DNA of 64,000 nt from Prorocentrum cordatum (GCA_963575745.1 CAUYUJ010015766.1:209933-273932); one strand, 5' to 3'. Positions 18,220-27,107 are shown, counted from the first letter of the stretch. Notes: a model not told the origin generated them from the letters alone. Made by a program: numbers and translations.

Positions 18220-21200
18220 ATGCTACGGGCAGCCTGGCCCTTCGACCTCACGGCCCTGGACGAGGGAGTGCTGGGTCCCTCTCTCCACAGCTCCACCAAG
18301 GCGCTCCTGGCGGAATGCTGTGAGGATGCTTTCGCGGCGGTACCAGGCCGAAGAGCATCTCCCTTCGGGTATGTCTCCCTGGACATCTACACAGATGGCT
18401 CAGGAGGTGCGGACAAGGGCCACATGCCAGGTCCTCCGTCGTGGGCCTTCACGGTGATCGGGACAGACGAGCAGGGGCGTATGTCCAACATCGGCTACAT
18501 GGGCCAAGTGATGCCGGACCTTGCGGACAAGTTTGCTCAGCCCTCCGTGGCAGCAGAAGTCTGTGCAGCAGCGGCCGCCGCCATGTGGGTTCTCCAGCTG
18601 CACCAGGCAGACCCCTCGGTCCACCTCATGGACACCCCCATGCCGCACATCACCTTCCACTCGGACTGCCTCTACGTGCTCGACATCGCGGCAGGAGGAG
18701 CCTCCCTTGCCACGTATGCCCCGTTCTCCACAGTGTTTGATGGGATGCACAAGCTCTTGCAGGCAGTCACCCCCTTCAGCTGGAAGCATGTCCCGGCGCA
18801 TGAAGGCAACGGCTGGAACGAGCTGGCAGACACGATTGCCACGTTAGCCAGAGGAGGTGAGATCGAGACAGCGCTCGACGACAGCTTCTGGGAGCGTGTC
18901 CTGGACATGGCGCAGGAGGCGCCGTGGCTTTGGCTTGCAGCGGCGCCAGCGCATCTCCAGGCTCAGTATCCCACCCCAGGGGCTGAAGTTCCCCAGCTGG
19001 CTCCGCCGTGCCGCGGGCTGGCAGATTTCCTGCACGACCGCCTGGAGGGCACCGGCACGGGAGGCGCCCAGCAGCTGCAGCAGGAGGTGAAGCTAAGGGT
19101 AGCAGTCGCCAATGTCCTCACGCTCGACCCGAGCAAAGCCAGGACAGGAGGTGGCAAGGCCTTCTCAGGAGTGCTGCTCCCAGGGCGTGTCCACATGCTC
19201 TCGGGCCAGTTCGGGCTTTTCAAGTACCACCTCGTCGGCGCGTTGGAGACGAGAGTGCCCAAGTCCTCAGTGCTGAAGGTAGGTGAGTACCAGATCTTCC
19301 ACGCGGCGGCGAACTCCAAGGGTCAGTACGGCGTCTCGCTCTGGGTCAACCTGAGGCTGCGCCACCAGGGCGCCCCGACCCTCGAGGCCAAGCACATCGC
19401 AGTCCTGCATCAGGACCCGCGCAGGATGCTCGTCAGCATCCGCTCCAGCCTGCTCAGCATCGATGTGCTGGTGGCCCATGCGCCCCACAGCAGGACGGCG
19501 AAGGAGCAACGAGATCGCTGGTGGCAGCAGACCCACCAGATCCTCAAGCAGCATCGCCCTGAGGGCAAGGTCAACCTGATCTGCCTGATGGATGCGAACG
19601 CCAGGGTCGGCCAGCACACCACGGCTGAAATCGGCAACCACGGTGCCTCCCAGGAGAACGATGCAGGTGCTGCGCTGAGGCACTTTGCGGCCAAGGTGCC
19701 CGTGTGCTTGCCAAGCACCCTGCGCCCGTCCAGAGGAGGGCACCATGCGACCTGGCGCTGCCCGGGGCGCGAAGGCCAGCGAGGACACGAGCACAGGCTC
19801 GACTACGTGTGCATCTCGCCAGGCCTCCTCCAGTACGTGAAAGACCAGGGAGTCAACCACGACATCGAGCTTGCCATCTCGCAGCAGGACCACTCCCTAG
19901 TGGACCTGATGCTTGAGCTTCCACCGACCGAAGCAGCGCCTCATCCTCCGACTTGGAAAGGAGTCGCCGTGGACAAGGCCAAGTTCGGAGTTCCCGAATG
20001 CAGGATGCAGTTCGAGGAGATGATGGGCACCATCCCGGCCTTCCCCCTGGACCTGCATCCCAACGACCACGCCGACCAGCTGGACAGGGCAGTCAGGGAC
20101 GCCGCGGAGAAGGCATTCCCGAAGGACCCAGTGAGGGCCAAGCCTGCGTGGACGTCAACCAAGTCAAGGGATCTCTGCTCGCTGAGGTGCAAGGGCACCA
20201 AGAACGCCAGCAAAGTCCAGTCCAGGTGCCAGGTCTTCATGGTCAGGGTGCTGTTCGCAGCGTGGGCGCTGATGCCCAAAGGAGACCTCTGGCTCAACCT
20301 ACGTACGAGGGAGCTCGACTGCTCGGTCCGCCTTGGCCCTACCTGTGCCAGAGTGATGCCGGAGCTTGCTCCTGTCCTTCAAGGATACCGTGAGTTGCTG
20401 GACGGCACGGCGCTTCTCATGGCCAAGCAGTTCCCGCGGCCACAGAAGTACACTCGCGTGCACAGGCTCCCAGATAAGCATGGAGGTAGAGTACAATTTC
20501 ACCAGCAGGAGACCAGCAGGACTGGCCCTACCACGTCATATTCCCAGCAGAGGCAGTGCGTCCCTGAATGTGGCGGACACCCCGCTGGGCAAGATGCCGA
20601 TGGGCTCTTGGTGCCCAGGGAGCCGCGGCGGAGTCGCGTGGCCAGCGCGAGCTCAGGAGCAGGGGGCACTGCCACAGACGGCGCCGCAGTGCCAGTATGC
20701 GCAGAGGACCCAGCTGGAGAGGAGGTGCAGCAGGAGGAGTCGAGCAGTCCGACGAGACGAGCCTGCTCGACGGCATCGGCGGAGTCGACGGCGTCAGGCT
20801 CAGGGAGCAGAGCGTCCTCTCCCACCTCAGGTGCGGGGAGCGGCGCCAGCGCACCAGATGGTCCCTGCAGGGAGGCCACCTGGGCGTCAAGGGCGGCAAC
20901 GGCCTCAGCAACTACTCCAGCGTCCCGCGGGGCCTCGTGCTCGGCTACGGGTACGGCCGCACCTTCAAGGGCCACCTGGACCTTGAGTTCGGCAATAGCC
21001 TCGGCGGCATCTTCAGCACTCCGCAGTGGTTCGGGAGCGGCAAGTGCTACGGCCGCACCAACAGCCTCGTTCAGTGCTCTGAGTTCGGCAGCAGCAGAAG
21101 AGGATGCCCAGGATTCAATGACATGGGCACGGTGGCCAGCGACTCCAAGCATTACCGCCATCGACCTCCCACCATCGATGGCAGGCCGCGCTGACTACAG

Positions 21201-24200
21201 CGACCTGGAGGACCCGGTCAGGGCCCGAGTCCCCCACGTCGTGGACTACGTGGGGCGCGCTGGTGGCAGATGGTGTTTGGACCATAGTGACGGCATGCTG
21301 CAACCCAAGCACGACGAGCTCTTGTTAAGTCAAGCCGTCGGGGAAGCATCGGACAACCTGAGAAGGACCAACACCAGAAGCAGCCAGTCACCCGCAGCGC
21401 AGCAGGGAGAAGCTCAGCAGCCAGCGGACATGTGCGACCCGCCATGGGAGGCCGCAATCGACGAGGAGGAAGACCTGAGGGAGCACATGGAGGAGCGCTC
21501 CAGCTTCTGGGTCTACAACTTGGCGGAGGCGGAGGGCAGCCACAGGTCATGGAAGCTGTGGTGTGTACCTGTCGTCAAGCGTCTCCTACGCCGTCACCCC
21601 GCAAGGCTACGCGCCATCCAGGACACCAGGGACGGCGTGGCCAGGCAAATCGACCGCATCGCAGAGGACATCTGCGAGGCGGCATGGCGCAACACGGCCG
21701 ACCGCAGGGCCGGCATGACCAACTGGATCTGGTGGCAGGACCGCCAAGGTGAGCATGACAGCAGGGACAGGCTGGTGGCGGAGCACTGGCGCACCCTGGA
21801 CAACATTCGTGCTGAATTTCGAGGTCTATTGGGAAGGCATGCTCCGCCGGAAGGTACAAGGCGGCGTAGGCGACTCGTACCAGGTCCACCAGCAGGAGCA
21901 GGTGCTGACGAGTGGCGAGGTGAAGCTGATGGAGGCAGCCGCGTTTTGCCGAAGTCAGAGCGGGACGCCTCGGTGCTCCTCGAGCCGAGAGCGTCCCAAG
22001 TCGTCGCCAATGGTCTGCCGGATGCCTCGATGGGCCACGCTTTGCCAAGGTCAGAACCGCCAGCCCCGGTGCTCCTCGAACCGAGGGCTGGCTTCACGTC
22101 GCCACGGATACCGGATTCGCGCCCAGATGCCAGGTTCCAGCATAGAAGGACGTGCTCCCTTCAGCCGGCCAGGGTGCGCCCAGACGGCCACCTCTTCCTC
22201 GAGCCGATGGTATTGAGGCCGACCCAGTTCACCATGAACCTGCTGAACGATGCCGTGTCATCCTGGACGGAGCTCCTGCCCGACCTCTTCAGCATGACTA
22301 CGAGGCTGCTGCAGAAAGCAGCGGCTCTACGAGAGTGGGCCTGGCGAGTCTCCCTGCGTGCAGTTCAGAGCTCGCTCAAGGATGACGCCAACATGCACTA
22401 CGTGAGGATCGCAGCCGACATCGGGGACGCATGGAGCAACAGGCAGTCCAAGCGCGCCTACGCCAGGCTGCGAGGCATGGGGATCGGCTCGGAGAAGAAG
22501 CGCATGCAGTCCACCCTTCCCATGGTCCGCAAGTTGGACGGCAGCATGGCACAGGACGTCCATGAAGCAGGAGATCGGTGGGTCCAGCACTTTGCCTTGG
22601 TCGAGTGTGCGGCAGATGTGCCGATCTCGGAGGTTGCGATGTTCGAAGGTTTCTTTGAGGAGCTTCCGCAGAACCACGTCCTCGAGCTGGCCTGCATCCC
22701 CTCGCTCACGGAGCTGGAGAGGGCCCTCCACGTGGCCAAGGACACAGCGGCAGGGGTCGATGGCTTCCAGGGTCGCTTCTGCAAGGAGTTTGCGAAGCCG
22801 CTCGCCAGGGCCTACATGCCGCTACTCACCAAGTTCTCCATCATGGGCGTAGAGCCGGTGCAGTGGAAGGGGGGCTACTACCGCCACCACCACAAGAAGA
22901 GGGCCATCGAGGAGTGCGCCAACCACAGGTGCTTTGCCGTCACCGCGACCATCGGCAAGCGGGCTCGACACTGCATCCGTGAGCGGCTGTCGCCGCACAT
23001 GCCCAGTCTGGTGGGCCCCAGGCAGTTTGGAGGCATCCAGCGACGGGGCACACAACACGCGCTCATACTCCTACGGCTCCTCCAGGCCACGGCAATGGCC
23101 AAGTCGATCACGTTTGCCGCCTTCTTCCTAGATGCCAAGGATGCGTTCTATTCGCTTGTGAGGGAGCTTGTCCTGCACACCACCACGAGAGAGCCCGGCC
23201 TCGACGCCATCTCGAGGTCCACGGGTGTGCCCGAGGGCGCGCGCCAACTCCTCAGGCAGACGATTGGAGGCCCCCCCATCCTGGAGACAAAGGGTGTGTG
23301 TGGGCACCTCCGAGCGCTGATCTCCGAGCAGTACAGGGCCTCCTGGTTTGTGTGCGAAGGCTCCGACCACGTCGCCCTGGGCACCAAGTCGTCCATTCCA
23401 GGTCAGCCCCTGGCGGACCAGATCTACGAGATAGCGATGGGGGAGATCACCGAGCTCATCGAACAGCGACTCCATGCTGTAGGGCTAGGCGTCTGGATCA
23501 TGGGTACAGACTCCAGGTCCCTTGCCGACCAGCTCGACAGCGAGGACGAGTGGCAGGAGCTCCCGTCTCACAGCGTCGCCTTCGCGGATGACGGCAGCTT
23601 CTTCTACCTCGGCGAGGCCAGCGGTGCTGCAGAGGCCCTGGCCCTAGCGGGCGGCATCATACTGGACGCCTACGCCGAGTATGGCCTGCGGCTCAACCTG
23701 GACCCAGGCAAGTCGGAGGCACTCTTCATGTTTGCGGGGAAGGGCTCTAAGGCTGCCAAGCACGACGCGTGGCACGTCCGCCAGGGCAGGCTCGCCCTAG
23801 TCTCCAAGTACTTCGAGGACCCGTCCGTCAGACTGGTCAACTCCCACGTCCAGCTGGGCACGGTGATCGATGACCACGGCGCCATGTACCCGGAGCTCTA
23901 CCGCAGGGCACAGACCACTAGCAAACAGTTGTGCCAACTCAGACGTAAGGTCTGCAGAGAGCCAGGGGTCCCGAGGGCGGCCAAGATAGAGTTCGCGGAC
24001 TCCCTCATCCTTGGATCCAGGGCCTACTCCATGGGCAGCTGGTTGGGCCTCACAGTCGCGGAGAGCAAGTATTTCCACGGTATGATCATGTCAGTCTACA
24101 GGGTGGCCACGTCCAGCTCGCCCGTCAGACGGACTGACGAGGAGGAGGGCGGCGAGCTCGAGAAAACGCCCGACGCCGCGGACGACCACGTCCTCCTCCG

Positions 24201-26103
24201 AGCAGGCAGGTCAAGGCCAGCCGACCTCCTGAAGGTCGCCCGCCTCCGCCTGTATGGGGAGCTGCTTCAATCAGGCCCCCCAGTGGCTTTCGCCCTCATG
24301 GCAGGGCTGCTGATGACCCCAGCGCCAGCCAGGCGTCGATCCTGGCCAGCTCTTCTACTGGACGACCTGCAGTGGCTCAGGCAGTTCTCCCACGCCTACG
24401 ATGACCTGCCGCACCCTGCGTTGGATATCAGGCCGTGGGAGAGGAAGATCCGCAGCTCCCACACCACCTGGAAGCACAGGCTCAACGACGCGCTGAAGGC
24501 GGCGGCGGAGGAGCTTGCCAGGAGGACCCAGGCGCAGGAGGCGTCCCAGCACTTCTTCAAGACGGTGTGGCCAGCAGGCGTGCCCTACTCAACACGGCCA
24601 GGGAGCCCATTCGGACCGCCAGCACATGATGGACCAGCACCAGCATGCGCAGAGGGACCTTCCCAAAGCGCAGCACTGTCGGGGTGGAGCTGCCCTTGGT
24701 GTGCCAGTGGCTTCAAGAAGCTAAGGGGCCTACGAGTGCACATCTCCAGGGAGCACTGGAGGATGCAGGACCTGGCGCGCAGGTGGCTGCAAGGGGCAAC
24801 ACAGTGCCCGACCTGCCTGATGCAGTTCGAGGGCGAGCACCACCTGATCGAGCACGCGGCCCATGGCTCGCCCGGCTGCCTGCTGCAGATCACCATGGCT
24901 TGCGTGCCCGTGGACCTGAGAGGCGAGGCCGTGCAAGAGGCGGCCCCGCTCCCGAAGGGTGGCTTCCGCAAGCGCGTCAACATGCCGGCGCAGCGAGCAG
25001 CAGGACCACACAACCCACGCCTGCAGTGGGAGGACCTGCTGAAGGAGGGTCACTACATGGAGGCGAAGCACATGGCGGCCACGCTGATCAGATCTGACTA
25101 CGCGCTGGATGAGAAGGCGGTGAATGTACTCCTTGCTCGTGAAGGGGCCGCCTCGCCAGCAGCCGAGGACGAGGACATGCCCTTCGAGCGCTACACGCTG
25201 GACCAGTTTCCGACGGGCAAGTACGAGGGCATCGCGACGGAGCAGCTGCCCTGGAGGCCGCGGCGAAGGGAGGTCTTTGTCCTCAACCTCTTCTGCGGGG
25301 TCCGCAGGACAGACGACATCCAAGACTGCCTCGAAGCGAGCATCAGCTACGAGCAGATCAGCACGACGATTCAGATCGTGGTGCTCAGCATTGACGTCGC
25401 CATCGATGCGGAGAGGTGCGACCTGATGAAGTCGAGTAACCTCCGCACCTTCGGCGACGCCATCCGATCCCACCAGGTGATCCTCACAGGCGGCGGCCCG
25501 CCATGTGAAACGTGGAGTGCGGCGAGGTGGTCGGACATGCCAGGGCCGCCGCCACTGAGGACTCACGACGAGTACTGGGGGGTGCCGCACGCCACCCCCA
25601 AGCAGAGGCTGCAGCTGGCGGTCGGCAACGCGCTGCTCCAGGCCATGGTGCAGCTGATGGCGGACCACCTGGCAGCAGGCAGCGCGGCGTGGATGGAGCA
25701 CCCCATCCCGGCGCACTGGCGCCGCGAGGCAGTGACGAGCTGGACGTGGGAGCCACTCTTGGCACTCCAGTCGTGCCCAGTCGTCAGCACCACGGACTTC
25801 GACCAGTGCGAGCACGGCGGCAAGGCTGGCAGGGCACCGACGAGGATCGTCGGCGTGAGGGTGAGCGGCCTGCACCGACGCCTGAGAGCGACGCCCGGCC
25901 AGGGGCGTTGCTCGCACGGACGTGGAGCGCACTCAGTGCTCCTGGGTAAAGCAGAGACGGGGGGGGAGTTTAAAACGGCGGCCAAGAAGGTCTACCCCCC
26001 CCGGCCTTTGCAGGGCCCTCGCCGAGTCGATTGTTCAGACGGTTGCGGATTTTTCGGCCATGGAACCTGGGGCCGGGTCCCAGACCGAGCCGAGTTGTCC
26101 TGA
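18220..26103 (+). CDS. Retroelement 1 ORF2: RNase H - EEP endonuclease - reverse transcriptase - C2H2 fingers - cytosine-methyltransferase-like polyprotein (2,627 aa)
   Basis: Numbered from ATG 18220. RNase H: Asp59 (YTDGSG), Glu113, Asp149 (FHSDCL), His194 and Asp204 (HVPAHEGNGWNELAD), a full catalytic set. EEP endonuclease, ~295-560: Asn298, Glu343 (ALETR), Asp458-x-Asn460 (LMDANAR), Asp528 (HRLDYV), Asp557-His558; intact, for target nicking. A long linker (~590-1330) includes a doubtful stretch at 20545-22200. RT: Asp1638 and Asp1641 (FFLDAKDAF), PGQPLAD ~1727, Asp1790-Asp1791 (VAFADDGS), GLRLNLDPGKSE. Two zinc fingers: Cys2158/2161-His2174/2179, and Cys2196/2199-His2212 with His2215 or Cys2220. 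Methyltransferase-like region: VLNLFCGVRR (motif I-like, ~2358), ILSIDVAID-like (Asp2392), GGGPPCETWS (motif IV, Cys2429), MEHP (Glu2493) in place of ENV. The last ~35 residues follow a likely frameshift in a C-run. The domain order, with RNase H first, is unusual. Confidence 0.8.
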   Translation: MLRAAWPFDLTALDEGVLGPSLHSSTKALLAECCEDAFAAVPGRRASPFGYVSLDIYTDGSGGADKGHMPGPPSWAFTVIGTDEQGRMSNIGYMGQVMPDLADKFAQPSVAAEVCAAAAAAMWVLQLHQADPSVHLMDTPMPHITFHSDCLYVLDIAAGGASLATYAPFSTVFDGMHKLLQAVTPFSWKHVPAHEGNGWNELADTIATLARGGEIETALDDSFWERVLDMAQEAPWLWLAAAPAHLQAQYPTPGAEVPQLAPPCRGLADFLHDRLEGTGTGGAQQLQQEVKLRVAVANVLTLDPSKARTGGGKAFSGVLLPGRVHMLSGQFGLFKYHLVGALETRVPKSSVLKVGEYQIFHAAANSKGQYGVSLWVNLRLRHQGAPTLEAKHIAVLHQDPRRMLVSIRSSLLSIDVLVAHAPHSRTAKEQRDRWWQQTHQILKQHRPEGKVNLICLMDANARVGQHTTAEIGNHGASQENDAGAALRHFAAKVPVCLPSTLRPSRGGHHATWRCPGREGQRGHEHRLDYVCISPGLLQYVKDQGVNHDIELAISQQDHSLVDLMLELPPTEAAPHPPTWKGVAVDKAKFGVPECRMQFEEMMGTIPAFPLDLHPNDHADQLDRAVRDAAEKAFPKDPVRAKPAWTSTKSRDLCSLRCKGTKNASKVQSRCQVFMVRVLFAAWALMPKGDLWLNLRTRELDCSVRLGPTCARVMPELAPVLQGYRELLDGTALLMAKQFPRPQKYTRVHRLPDKHGGRVQFHQQETSRTGPTTSYSQQRQCVPECGGHPAGQDADGLLVPREPRRSRVASASSGAGGTATDGAAVPVCAEDPAGEEVQQEESSSPTRRACSTASAESTASGSGSRASSPTSGAGSGASAPDGPCREATWASRAATASATTPASRGASCSATGTAAPSRATWTLSSAIASAASSALRSGSGAASATAAPTASFSALSSAAAEEDAQDSMTWARWPATPSITAIDLPPSMAGRADYSDLEDPVRARVPHVVDYVGRAGGRWCLDHSDGMLQPKHDELLLSQAVGEASDNLRRTNTRSSQSPAAQQGEAQQPADMCDPPWEAAIDEEEDLREHMEERSSFWVYNLAEAEGSHRSWKLWCVPVVKRLLRRHPARLRAIQDTRDGVARQIDRIAEDICEAAWRNTADRRAGMTNWIWWQDRQGEHDSRDRLVAEHWRTLDNIRAEFRGLLGRHAPPEGTRRRRRLVPGPPAGAGADEWRGEADGGSRVLPKSERDASVLLEPRASQVVANGLPDASMGHALPRSEPPAPVLLEPRAGFTSPRIPDSRPDARFQHRRTCSLQPARVRPDGHLFLEPMVLRPTQFTMNLLNDAVSSWTELLPDLFSMTTRLLQKAAALREWAWRVSLRAVQSSLKDDANMHYVRIAADIGDAWSNRQSKRAYARLRGMGIGSEKKRMQSTLPMVRKLDGSMAQDVHEAGDRWVQHFALVECAADVPISEVAMFEGFFEELPQNHVLELACIPSLTELERALHVAKDTAAGVDGFQGRFCKEFAKPLARAYMPLLTKFSIMGVEPVQWKGGYYRHHHKKRAIEECANHRCFAVTATIGKRARHCIRERLSPHMPSLVGPRQFGGIQRRGTQHALILLRLLQATAMAKSITFAAFFLDAKDAFYSLVRELVLHTTTREPGLDAISRSTGVPEGARQLLRQTIGGPPILETKGVCGHLRALISEQYRASWFVCEGSDHVALGTKSSIPGQPLADQIYEIAMGEITELIEQRLHAVGLGVWIMGTDSRSLADQLDSEDEWQELPSHSVAFADDGSFFYLGEASGAAEALALAGGIILDAYAEYGLRLNLDPGKSEALFMFAGKGSKAAKHDAWHVRQGRLALVSKYFEDPSVRLVNSHVQLGTVIDDHGAMYPELYRRAQTTSKQLCQLRRKVCREPGVPRAAKIEFADSLILGSRAYSMGSWLGLTVAESKYFHGMIMSVYRVATSSSPVRRTDEEEGGELEKTPDAADDHVLLRAGRSRPADLLKVARLRLYGELLQSGPPVAFALMAGLLMTPAPARRRSWPALLLDDLQWLRQFSHAYDDLPHPALDIRPWERKIRSSHTTWKHRLNDALKAAAEELARRTQAQEASQHFFKTVWPAGVPYSTRPGSPFGPPAHDGPAPACAEGPSQSAALSGWSCPWCASGFKKLRGLRVHISREHWRMQDLARRWLQGATQCPTCLMQFEGEHHLIEHAAHGSPGCLLQITMACVPVDLRGEAVQEAAPLPKGGFRKRVNMPAQRAAGPHNPRLQWEDLLKEGHYMEAKHMAATLIRSDYALDEKAVNVLLAREGAASPAAEDEDMPFERYTLDQFPTGKYEGIATEQLPWRPRRREVFVLNLFCGVRRTDDIQDCLEASISYEQISTTIQIVVLSIDVAIDAERCDLMKSSNLRTFGDAIRSHQVILTGGGPPCETWSAARWSDMPGPPPLRTHDEYWGVPHATPKQRLQLAVGNALLQAMVQLMADHLAAGSAAWMEHPIPAHWRREAVTSWTWEPLLALQSCPVVSTTDFDQCEHGGKAGRAPTRIVGVRVSGLHRRLRATPGQGRCSHGRGAHSVLLGKAETGGEFKTAAKKVYPPRPLQGPRRVDCSDGCGFFGHGTWGRVPDRAELS
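20545..21120 (-). other. Segment inside ORF2 whose antisense strand reads as a coiled coil
   Basis: Here the plus-strand ORF2 frame turns into Ser/Ala/Thr/Arg low complexity with no LINE resemblance. On the minus strand an open frame (20499-21161) reads as a regular heptad-type helix, for example AAELRALNEAVGAAVALA, AEAIAELKVQVALEG and AEAVAALDAQVASLQG. A real coding piece inverted into the EEP-RT linker would produce this. GC-rich third positions can also open antisense frames by chance, so this stays an inference. Confidence 0.35.
21810..22200 (+). other. Probable frame disturbance and short internal duplication in the ORF2 linker
   Basis: From about 21810 the ORF2 frame becomes Arg/Pro/Gly-rich, while the next frame gives ordinary protein (EVYWEGMLRRKVQGGVGDS and then LTSGEVKLMEAAAF). 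A segment of about 50 bases starting CGTTTTGCCGAAGTCAGAGC (21940) is repeated at 22038 (ACGCTTTGCCAAGGTCAGAA), about 98 bases later. Both copies contain GGTGCTCCTCGA. Good RT-linker sequence resumes near 22210. A pair of compensating indels would keep the long frame open by accident. Confidence 0.35.
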
Positions 26104-26536
26104 GGTGGAGGGTCTTCGGGATTTTTTCGTCGGGTCCATTCCTGAGGAGGGAGTTGCTTGGGCGCCGGATTTTCGGGCTGGGCCTAGGAGCTCTCGACCT
26201 GATCCCGAGAGGGAGCGCTTCAGGCGCCCTCTGGTCCTGGCGTTCTCGGGGTCACAGTGTACCCCCCCTGGCCCCAGCCAGACGCCAGGCAGCCTGGCCC
26301 CCAGGTTGGATCCCCCCGAGGACCCCACCCAAGAGGACCTGTACGTAGGCTCCGTTGGGCTCGCCTCTCCCTTTGTTCCCCCTGCCCCGCCTCCCTCGCC
26401 TCTCCCGCCCCCTCCCCCCCTCCTCAGCGAGTCCCAACGCGAGCGAATTCGAGCGAACCGAGCCGAGGCGATGAGGAGGCGCCATGTAAGGCGTGCCCCA
26501 TGGATCGCACAATCCGGCTTTGGGTTCCTCTTTTAG
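25995..26536 (+). other. Out-of-frame continuation of the ORF2 C-terminus after an 8-C run
   Basis: ORF2 reads GEFKTAAKKVYPP up to the C-run 25995-26002, then becomes Arg/Gly sequence ending at 26101. In the next frame the sequence continues naturally as GLCRALAESIVQTVADFSAM and stays open to TAG at 26534, through a Pro-rich segment and SESQRERIRANRAEAMRRRH. One extra C, or two fewer, would join them. As I recall the dinoflagellate family, the methyltransferase-like domain commonly ends with a Tyr-Pro-Pro, Leu-Cys-Arg-Ala segment, which supports this being the original C-terminus. It may be a slippage mutation, an assembly error, or programmed frameshifting. Confidence 0.55.
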
Positions 26537-26913
26537 CTTTTGCTCCTCCCCTCTCCCAAGGGCTGGTTGAGCGCATAGCACGCCCTCTGGGTATGCTATG
26601 CCCGACGCGTGCATCAGCGGTGCGTGTCGGCTTCCTTTCGGCGTGTCGATTTCCGACCGAGGCCGCAGTGTTCCTGTTCCTGTTCCCTCCTCCTCCCTCC
26701 CTCCTCCCTCCCCTCCCTCCCTCCCTCCCTCCTCCCTCCTCCCTCCCTCCTCGCCCCCCTCCCTCCCTCCACGCACCCGTGCGCGCGCGCCCGCCCCCCG
26801 AGGTTCCGGCACCAGCAGCTGCGGCAGCCGGATCCGATGGCGAGGCGAGAGGGCGCCGCGCGGACCGCCCAGGAGGCCTCCGCGGCATCGGGGTGTCGGA
26901 CGGGGCTAGGGTT
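26537..26913. other. 3' flank of retroelement 1 with a CTCC tract
   Basis: No gene is visible. A CTCC/CCT tract lies at 26690-26765. I see no poly-A tail or clear target-site duplication marking the end of the element. Confidence 0.5.
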
Positions 26914-27107
26914 AGGTCGGGCCTGGCCCCCAAGAGGGGGATCTTCGACGAAAAATGAAAGATATGCAAAACATGCTCCAAACATAGTCCAAAGATAATA
27001 TGAGGAGTCTGTTTTGAGTATTTTTTGACATTGTTTTTTTTGTTGGTATGTCTTGGATATGCTGTACTTTTCGTCGAAAATCCTCCTGTAGGGGGACACG
27101 CCCGACT
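26914..27107. repeat. Hairpin family D, copy 2 (long form)
   Basis: 194 bases. The left end AGGTCGGGCCTGGCCCCC and the right end (AGTCGGGCGTGTCCCCCTAC on the minus strand) are inverted, and both continue into TTCGACGAAAA. The A/T-rich interior also pairs in part (GATATGC near the left, GCATATCC read from the right). The element looks like a complete fold-back transposon relic with no coding capacity. Confidence 0.8.
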
